Below are positions 1 through 5,179 of a stretch of 64,000 bases of DNA, in pieces. This DNA comes from Modestobacter sp. L9-4 (GTDB lineage Bacteria > Actinomycetota > Actinomycetes > Mycobacteriales > Geodermatophilaceae): the NCBI RefSeq assembly GCF_019112525.1, contig NZ_CP077800.1, forward strand, positions 2,480,001 to 2,544,000. Direction: 5' to 3'. Under the pieces are notes generated by a model. That model was not told the DNA's origin and searched no databases. It saw only the letters and a program-made list of their open reading frames with translations. Both the position numbers and the translations under genes were made by a program. The stretch's first letter is position 1, and every line of letters starts with the position of its first letter.

Positions 1-65
1 CTGACCCGCGGGTCGGCGGCCAGCTCGGCCCGCAGCCGGTCGGCGAGCTCCCGGTCGTACGTCAT
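1..65 (-). CDS. TfoX N-terminal-domain protein (partial, 5' end only)
   Basis: Only the first 21 codons lie in the window. The gene starts at the ATG at 65-63 and runs off the left edge. The N-terminus reads MTYDRELADRLRAELAADP, the usual opening of small actinobacterial proteins with a TfoX N-terminal domain, in which a short helix precedes an RMFGG-type motif that would lie outside the window. TfoX-domain proteins of this size are single-domain and their role in actinobacteria is not settled. It follows the MFS gene on the same strand with a 46-bp gap. The family call rests on 21 residues. Confidence 0.5.
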   Translation of the reverse strand, partial: MTYDRELADRLRAELAADPRV

Positions 66-111
66 GCCCCAGCGTCCCGCCCGCCCGCCGTCCCGGCAAG
101 ACGCCCGCGGA

Positions 112-1359
112 TCAGGCGGTGGCCGGCACCGGGGCCTCGTCGGTGTGCGCGATGTGCCGCAGCGAGCGCCAGATGAGCACCACGAACACCGCCGACCCGG
201 CGAAGGCGAACCAGAACGGCGCGGTCACCCCGGCGTGCTGGGCGAGCACGCCGCCGATGGCCGAGCCGACCACCAGCCCGCCGTAGACACCGACCTGGTT
301 GACGCTGCCCACCCGCCCCTGCAGCGCCAGCGGGACGGCGCGTTGCCGCACGGCCACCGACGTCGTCCCCCAGACGAAGGCGTGCGCGCCGAAGACGAAG
401 AAGACCGGCAGCGCGACCCACGGGCTGGTCGTCAGCGCCAGCGCCAGGTGGGTGAGCGTCTCGATGACCAGGCCGATCCGCATGAGGCCGCTGAGGCTGA
501 CCCGGCGGGTGATCGCGCCGTAGACGAGCCCGCCGGCCAGGCCCCCGAGCGCGCCGACGGTGGTGACCAGCCCGAACCCGATCTCGCCCAGCCCCAGCCG
601 CTCGGTGGCGTAGAGCACGAGCACCGACCAGGCCGCGCCGAAGGTGACGTTGAAGATGGCGATGGTCAGCACCAGCGTGCGCACGGCGGGGTGCGCCACC
701 GCCCAGCGCAGCCCCTCGACGATGTCGTGCCGCAGCGCCCGCGGTGGTCCGGCGGCGGGCTCCCGGGCGGGCAGGACGACGCGGGCGACCAGCACCGCCC
801 CCAGCCCGATGAGCACCGCCTGCGCGCCCAGCGCCCAGGCCGCGCCGGCGGTGAACAGCGCCGCGCCCAGCGGCGGCCCGGCGAGCTGGTTGACGGTGAT
901 GAAGCCGGTCTGCAGCCGGGAGTTGGCGACGGCCAGGTCCTCGCGCGCCACCAGCACGGCCACCAGCGTCTGCGAGCTGTTGTCGGCGAACACCTCGGCG
1001 GTGGCCAGCACGAACAGCGCGGCCAGCACCGCGACGATCGACACCCGGTCGGTGGCCACGGCCAGGGTGAGCACGGCCAGCACCGCGGTGCGTGCGACGT
1101 CGACGGTGACGACGATCAGCCGGCGGTCCAGCCGGTCGGTGAGCGCACCGGCGACCAGGGAGAACAGCAACGGCGGCAGCCACTGCACGGTCGCGGCCAG
1201 CGCGACCAGGAACGCGTCGCGGGTGAGCGAGGCGACCAGCAGCGGCCCGGCCGCCAGCGCGACCCCGTCGCCGAGGTTCGAGGTCCAGGACGAGGCGAGC
1301 AGCCACCGGAAGCTCCGCCCCAGCCGGGGCGGGACGACGACGTCGGCGAGGCGGCTCAC
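112..1359 (-). CDS. MFS transporter, DHA3-like exporter
   Basis: Integral membrane protein of about 415 aa with alternating hydrophobic helices that fit 12 segments and a charged loop after helix 2 (GALTDRLDRR), the major facilitator signature between helices 2 and 3. The general look (SNLGDG near the N-terminus, ADNSSQT in helix 4-5) matches the MFS_3/DHA3 drug or macrolide exporter branch. Substrate cannot be read from sequence. I chose the GTG at 1359 because a TAGGTT hexamer lies 8 nt upstream, as expected for a leaderless start; an in-frame GTG at 1383 would add 8 residues. It lies downstream of the TipA-like MerR gene on the same strand, so export of a compound sensed by that regulator is a reasonable inference. 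Confidence 0.85.
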   Translation of the reverse strand: MSRLADVVVPPRLGRSFRWLLASSWTSNLGDGVALAAGPLLVASLTRDAFLVALAATVQWLPPLLFSLVAGALTDRLDRRLIVVTVDVARTAVLAVLTLAVATDRVSIVAVLAALFVLATAEVFADNSSQTLVAVLVAREDLAVANSRLQTGFITVNQLAGPPLGAALFTAGAAWALGAQAVLIGLGAVLVARVVLPAREPAAGPPRALRHDIVEGLRWAVAHPAVRTLVLTIAIFNVTFGAAWSVLVLYATERLGLGEIGFGLVTTVGALGGLAGGLVYGAITRRVSLSGLMRIGLVIETLTHLALALTTSPWVALPVFFVFGAHAFVWGTTSVAVRQRAVPLALQGRVGSVNQVGVYGGLVVGSAIGGVLAQHAGVTAPFWFAFAGSAVFVVLIWRSLRHIAHTDEAPVPATA

Positions 1360-1456
1360 GAGGAGGGAACCTAGCCGCGTCACGGTCCACGGTCGTCCGC
1401 ATTCCGCTCTGGGCGCAGGCCGCCTGCCCTCCCGGGGCGTCGCCGTCCCGTGAGGT

Positions 1457-1501
1457 CTGCGATCTCGTGGCCTCCGGTGCCGGGAGACCACGAGATCGCA
1501 G
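1457..1501. repeat. Dispersed intergenic palindrome, copy 1
   Basis: Left arm CTGCGATCTCGTGG (1457-1470) and its exact complement CCACGAGATCGCAG (1488-1501). With one mismatch allowed the arms extend to 19 bp. It lies between the MerR gene (upstream) and the MFS gene on the minus strand. The same core recurs at 39640 and 43583. Confidence 0.85.
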
Positions 1502-1511
1502 CACTCGCGCG

Positions 1512-2273
1512 TCAGCCGCCCTGGCGGGCGGCGTTGGCCTGGACGGCGGTGCTCACGTACTGCGCCAGGCCGGGGGCGCGCTGGTCGTAGTGGGCGGTGA
1601 AGCGCTCGTCCTCGACGTACATCCGCCCCAGTCCGGCGTGCACCTCGGGCGAGCAGTCGTAGAACCACCGGCTGATGTGCTGCCGGTGCTCCTCGGCGAG
1701 GTCCATCGGGCCGGGGGCGTCCGCGGGCGTCCCGGCGGCCAGTGCCGCGGCGAACCGGCCCTCGACGTCGTCGGTCTCGGCCTGGACCTGCAGCCAGTCC
1801 GCCTTCGTCATCGCCGCCGTCCGGCGCCGGGACTGCGCCCACGCCTCGGTCTCGCCCCACCGCTCCTCGGCCTCGGCGGCGTGCTCCTCCGGGAGCCGGT
1901 CGCCGAACACCGCGAACCGTTCCTCCGGGGTCAGGGAGATCCCCATCTGCCGTGCCTCCATCTCCTTCTCGACGGCCGCGACCATCGCCGAGGTGGCCTC
2001 GAGCCGTTCCCGCAGCAGCCGGTGCTGCCGGCGCAGGTGCTCCGCGGGGTCGGCGTCGGGGTCGTCCAGCAGGGTCGCGACCTCCTCGAGGGGGAACCCG
2101 AGCCCGCGGTACACGAGCACCTGGTGCAGCCGGTCCAGGTCGTGGACGTCGTAGCTGCGGTAGCCCGCCGCCGTCCGCGCGCCGGGCTGCAGCAGCCCGA
2201 TGCGGTCGTAGTGGTGCAGCGTGCGCACCGTGACCCCGGCCAGCCTGGCCAGTTCGCCCACCGTCCAGCTCAT
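1512..2273 (-). CDS. MerR-family regulator with TipAS drug-binding domain
   Basis: 253-aa transcription regulator. Residues 1-75 form a MerR winged helix (MSWTVGELARLAGVTVRTLH, then RSYDVHDLDRL), followed by a dimerisation helix. Residues from about 140 carry a TipAS antibiotic-recognition domain, recognisable by the WFYDCSPEVHAGLGRMYVED stretch. TipA-type proteins bind ligands such as thiopeptides and then activate their own promoter and nearby efflux genes. The ATG at 2273 follows GAGAGG; the longer frame upstream is ignored because it would overlap the promoter. A MerR-type operator sits at 2298-2328, so autoregulation is likely, and the MFS gene follows on the same strand. Ligand unknown. 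Confidence 0.88.
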   Translation of the reverse strand: MSWTVGELARLAGVTVRTLHHYDRIGLLQPGARTAAGYRSYDVHDLDRLHQVLVYRGLGFPLEEVATLLDDPDADPAEHLRRQHRLLRERLEATSAMVAAVEKEMEARQMGISLTPEERFAVFGDRLPEEHAAEAEERWGETEAWAQSRRRTAAMTKADWLQVQAETDDVEGRFAAALAAGTPADAPGPMDLAEEHRQHISRWFYDCSPEVHAGLGRMYVEDERFTAHYDQRAPGLAQYVSTAVQANAARQGG

Positions 2274-2297
2274 CGCCCCGCCTCTCTGACGCCGACC

Positions 2298-2328
2298 AGG
2301 CAACAGCCTGACGCCGGGTCAGGGTCAA
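2298..2328 (-). promoter_or_regulatory. MerR-type promoter/operator of the TipA-like gene
   Basis: Reading the minus strand, TTGACC (2328-2323) is the -35 box and TTGCCT (2303-2298) a weak -10, separated by the long 19-bp spacer typical of MerR-activated promoters. The spacer overlaps a perfect dyad CCTGAC-n5-GTCAGG (2307-2323), the expected MerR dimer site. Confidence 0.7.
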
Positions 2329-2371
2329 GGGGGCGGTTTCGGACCGCGGGACGACGGGGCACCACCCGGGC

Positions 2372-3280
2372 ATGACCGACCTCCTCCCCGTCCCCGTCGA
2401 CGACCCCTTCCCCCGGTCGCGGGTGCGCCTGGGGCGGGAGGACGACGCGGAGCTGGAGCTGGCCTATTACGAGGTCGGGCAGGGCGACCCGATCGTCTTC
2501 CTGCACGGCAACCCGACCTCGTCCCACCTGTGGCGCAACGTCGTCCCGTACGTGCGGCAGCTGGGCCGGTGCATCGCGGTCGACCTGATCGGCATGGGCG
2601 AGTCCAGCAAGCTGCCGCACCCGGGGCCGGGCAGCTACTCGTTCGACCGGCACGCCCGGGTGCTGGCGCAGTTCCTGGAGAAGATCGAGGCCACCCACCG
2701 GGTCACCCTCGTCGGCTCGGAGTGGGGGTCGGCGCTGGCCTTCGACTGGGCGCGCAAGAACCCCGGCGCCGTGCGGGGCATCGCGTTCATGGAGCCGGTG
2801 GTGCAGCCGGTCATCTGGGCCGACGTCCCCGACGACACGAAGCTGGTGTACCAGCGGCTGCGCGGGCGCGACGGCGAGCGGCACGGGCTGGAGGAGGACC
2901 CGGTGGTGGAGGAGCTGCTGCCGGCGTCGGTGCGGCGCGGGCTCACGGCCGAGGAACTCGACCGCTACCGGCAGCCCTACCGCGAGCCGGCCGACCGCTG
3001 GCCCACCCTGGAGTGGACCCGGCAGCTGCCGATCGACCACTCGCCGCCGGACGTGCACGACATCGTCGACAAGGCCGGGCAGTGGATGGCGCACAGCGAG
3101 GTGCCCAAGCTGTTCGTCGACACGGAGCCCGCCGCGCCGCGCAGCTACCGGATGCGCCGGGTGGTCAAGCGCTGGCCGGCGCTGACCGAGGTCACGCTGC
3201 CGGCCGGGCGGCTGGTCGCCGAGGACGCGCCCGACGACCTGGGCCGTGCACTGGCCGGCTGGATCCCGACCCTGACCTGA
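2372..3280 (+). CDS. Haloalkane dehalogenase-like alpha/beta hydrolase, catalytic residues replaced
   Basis: 302 aa, collinear over its whole length with DhaA-type haloalkane dehalogenases: HGNPTSSHLWRN near residue 45 (N47 is the halide-binding Asn), DLIGMGESSK at 71, WGSALAFDWARKNP at 118 and a C-terminal EDAPDDLG. In DhaA the nucleophile lies in VIHDWGS and the base in GLHYLQED. Here the nucleophile position is Glu117 (GSEWGS) and the histidine is gone (GRLVAED, one residue shorter). The halide-binding Asn and Trp118 remain. I therefore call the fold and family firmly but expect no classical dehalogenase activity. ATG start, weak Shine-Dalgarno. A strong hairpin follows the stop. Confidence 0.85.
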   Translation: MTDLLPVPVDDPFPRSRVRLGREDDAELELAYYEVGQGDPIVFLHGNPTSSHLWRNVVPYVRQLGRCIAVDLIGMGESSKLPHPGPGSYSFDRHARVLAQFLEKIEATHRVTLVGSEWGSALAFDWARKNPGAVRGIAFMEPVVQPVIWADVPDDTKLVYQRLRGRDGERHGLEEDPVVEELLPASVRRGLTAEELDRYRQPYREPADRWPTLEWTRQLPIDHSPPDVHDIVDKAGQWMAHSEVPKLFVDTEPAAPRSYRMRRVVKRWPALTEVTLPAGRLVAEDAPDDLGRALAGWIPTLT

Positions 3281-3317
3281 GGGAGGACCCCCCACCGCTA
3301 GCACGCGCGGCGGGACA

Positions 3318-3360
3318 ACGGAGTGGGTCCGTCGACGTCAGGCCGACGTACCCACTCCGT
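3318..3360. terminator. Bidirectional terminator hairpin
   Basis: Perfect 11-bp arms ACGGAGTGGGT (3318-3328) and ACCCACTCCGT (3350-3360) with additional pairing inside. It lies between the converging dehalogenase-like gene and the degenerate GGDEF gene, whose stop codon directly abuts it. Confidence 0.75.
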
Positions 3361-3948
3361 TCAGCCGTGGCGGCCGGTGCCCTGGCGCTCCTGACGGACC
3401 CGGGTCATCGCCTCGTCGGCTGCGGCGATGAGCGACTCGGCGGTCGAGGCGCGCCCGGACAGGGCGACCCCCACGCTCAGCCGGACGCGGTGTGCGAGGC
3501 CGGCGCGGGGGTGCAGCGGCTCGTCGAAGGCGGTGGTGATCCGGCGCGCGATGCCGTGCGCGTCGGCGGCGTCGGTGATGGCGGGGCAGAGCAGGACGAA
3601 GGTCTGCGCGCTGACCCGGGCGACGACGTCCCCCTGGCGCACGGCGGTGACCAGCCGGCCGGCGGCCTCGGCGCGGGCGGCGTCGGCGACGGCGCGGCCG
3701 TGCACGTCCTCCAGGGCGGTGATGCCGTCGAGGTCGCAGGACAGCACGCCCAGCAGGCCGGTGTCCGTGCCGGCCGCGGCCAGCGCGAGCTCGAGGCGGT
3801 CGATGAGCAGGCTGCGCACCGGGAGGCCGGTGAGCGGGTCGGGCACCGTCCGCTGCCGCAGCCGCTGCGCGAACTGGTGCTGGGCGGCGACGACCGCAGC
3901 CGTCTGCACCAGCACGTCCTGCTGCTCCTCGAGCCGGATGGTGTCCAT
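3361..3948 (-). CDS. Degenerate GGDEF-domain protein
   Basis: 195 aa. A short N-terminal helix (residues 1-35) leads into a GGDEF fold with DPLTGLPVR at about 37 and CDLDGI at about 72, as in diguanylate cyclases. The active-site loop that should read GG(D/E)EF reads SAQTF (RVSAQTFVLLCP, near residue 112), so the metal- and GTP-contacting acidic residues are missing and cyclase activity is unlikely. Such domains often act as GTP or c-di-GMP sensors or as protein partners. ATG at 3948 preceded by GGGGAGAGG at good spacing. No membrane segment, so it should be cytosolic. Confidence 0.85.
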   Translation of the reverse strand: MDTIRLEEQQDVLVQTAAVVAAQHQFAQRLRQRTVPDPLTGLPVRSLLIDRLELALAAAGTDTGLLGVLSCDLDGITALEDVHGRAVADAARAEAAGRLVTAVRQGDVVARVSAQTFVLLCPAITDAADAHGIARRITTAFDEPLHPRAGLAHRVRLSVGVALSGRASTAESLIAAADEAMTRVRQERQGTGRHG

Positions 3949-4072
3949 GGCCTCTCCCCTCGCCGCGGCCGGTCCCGGCCGTTCCCACCCCATGTCGGCA
4001 GGGCGGCGCGGGTGCTTGAGCAGCGGCGGAGGGGCTGACCCCGACGAGGGCCGTGCCGCGACCGGGCCGGCC

Positions 4073-4336
4073 TCAGTCGGGCAGGGACCGGGCCTGGGTG
4101 AACGCCGCGTCCTCGGCCGCGACCACGGTGGCCGCGGTGACCGCCCGCTCCGCGGAGGTGCGCAACCGCATCCACTCCCGGAACACCCGGCCGAAGACCT
4201 CGACCTCGCGGGTGCGCCGGGGTTCGGGCGGCAGCGGCTCGCCGGGGTGCAGCCGGGCGTGCACGCGCACGTAGCGCCGCCGGTCCTGCCGGGCGTGCGC
4301 GGCGACCAGCATCCGCACCGCGTCGTCGCTGTCCAT
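4073..4336 (-). CDS. Small conserved-looking hypothetical protein
   Basis: 87 aa, highly charged and Arg/Ala-rich, predicted mainly alpha-helical (VRMLVAAHARQDRRRYVRVH, then FGRVFREWMRLRTSAERAV). No signal peptide, membrane segment or metal motif. I do not recognise a family. It has a good start (ATG with GAGAGG upstream) and sits 25 bp downstream of the GDT1-type exporter on the same strand, so it is probably co-transcribed with it under the manganese riboswitch. Confidence 0.65.
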   Translation of the reverse strand: MDSDDAVRMLVAAHARQDRRRYVRVHARLHPGEPLPPEPRRTREVEVFGRVFREWMRLRTSAERAVTAATVVAAEDAAFTQARSLPD

Positions 4337-4361
4337 CGGGGTCCTCTCGCGTCGTGTCCGG

Positions 4362-4961
4362 TCAGCTCGTCAGTGCGCGGACGGTCTCCACCACTGCGAC
4401 CGCAGCGAACACCACGAACAGCCCCGCGGCGACCCGGTGCAGCAGCGCGAGGGGCAGCCGGTCGGCCAGCTTGCGCCCCAGGAAGGCCGCCAGCGCGGAG
4501 ATGACCAGCAGCGCCGCCCAGGAACCGACGAAGACCGACACCGGCTCGGCGTAGCGCGCGGCCAGCCCGGCGGTGGCCAGCTGGGACAGGTCGCCCCACT
4601 CGGCGGCGAAGAGGATGCCGAAGGAGATCGCCGCCGCCCGCACGAAGGAGGTGCGCTCGCGCGGCTGGGCGTCCTCGCCGTCGTCCTCGCCGCCGGACCG
4701 CGCCTCGCGCCACAGCAGTGCGGCGCCAACGAGGAACAGCACGGCGACCACCCCGCTGACCAGCGCGCCGGGCAGCAGCGACAGCAGGCTGCCGGCGGTC
4801 ACCGCGATGGCGGTCTGCAGGCCGAACGCCGCGCCGACGCCGACGAACACCGGCAGCGGCGGGAAGCGGGTGGCCAGCACCAGGGTGGCGAAGAGCGTCT
4901 TGTCCGGCAGCTCGACGGGCAGGATCAACACGAAGGCGGCCAGCACGACCGACAGGACCAC
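4362..4961 (-). CDS. TMEM165/GDT1-family (UPF0016) manganese exporter
   Basis: About 199 aa, six predicted membrane helices in two homologous halves separated by an acidic loop (ARSGGEDDGED). Each half carries the family E-x-x-D motif: ELPDKT (residues 17-22) and EWGDLS (about 121). GDT1/UPF0016 proteins export Mn2+ or Ca2+ from the cytoplasm; in bacteria the MneA/Mnx members protect against manganese excess. Direct support for Mn here is the yybP-ykoY riboswitch 64 bp upstream. I use the GTG at 4961, which begins just before the first helix; a longer frame to 5066 would run through the riboswitch. The small gene at 4073 follows. Confidence 0.88.
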   Translation of the reverse strand: MVLSVVLAAFVLILPVELPDKTLFATLVLATRFPPLPVFVGVGAAFGLQTAIAVTAGSLLSLLPGALVSGVVAVLFLVGAALLWREARSGGEDDGEDAQPRERTSFVRAAAISFGILFAAEWGDLSQLATAGLAARYAEPVSVFVGSWAALLVISALAAFLGRKLADRLPLALLHRVAAGLFVVFAAVAVVETVRALTS

Positions 4962-5024
4962 GGGGAGCTCTTCTCTGTGCGCGCGCTCCCGGTCGAGTGC
5001 GCAGACGGCCTCCGACCGGCAGCA

Positions 5025-5141
5025 CCGAGGGGTGACTGCAGGGCCGAAGGTCTCGCCCACCTGCACCGGGGTGCGGGCCCGCTGACCGGGCGCGCGAACG
5101 CGCCAGCATGTCGACCAGCGGTCGGGGGGCTACTCCCCTTC
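5025..5141 (-). promoter_or_regulatory. yybP-ykoY manganese riboswitch
   Basis: On the minus strand the leader of the GDT1-type gene contains both invariant elements of this class: GGGGAGTAGC (5138-5129) and GCGAGACCTTCGGC (5056-5043), with GTCGACATGCTGG between them and a closing CCCCT (5032-5028) able to pair with AGGGG. This class binds Mn2+ and turns on exporter expression. The position and the downstream gene family fit exactly. Confidence 0.9.
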
Positions 5142-5179
5142 TCGAGGAGGAGGGTAGCGGACCCGGGTGGGCCGACGGT

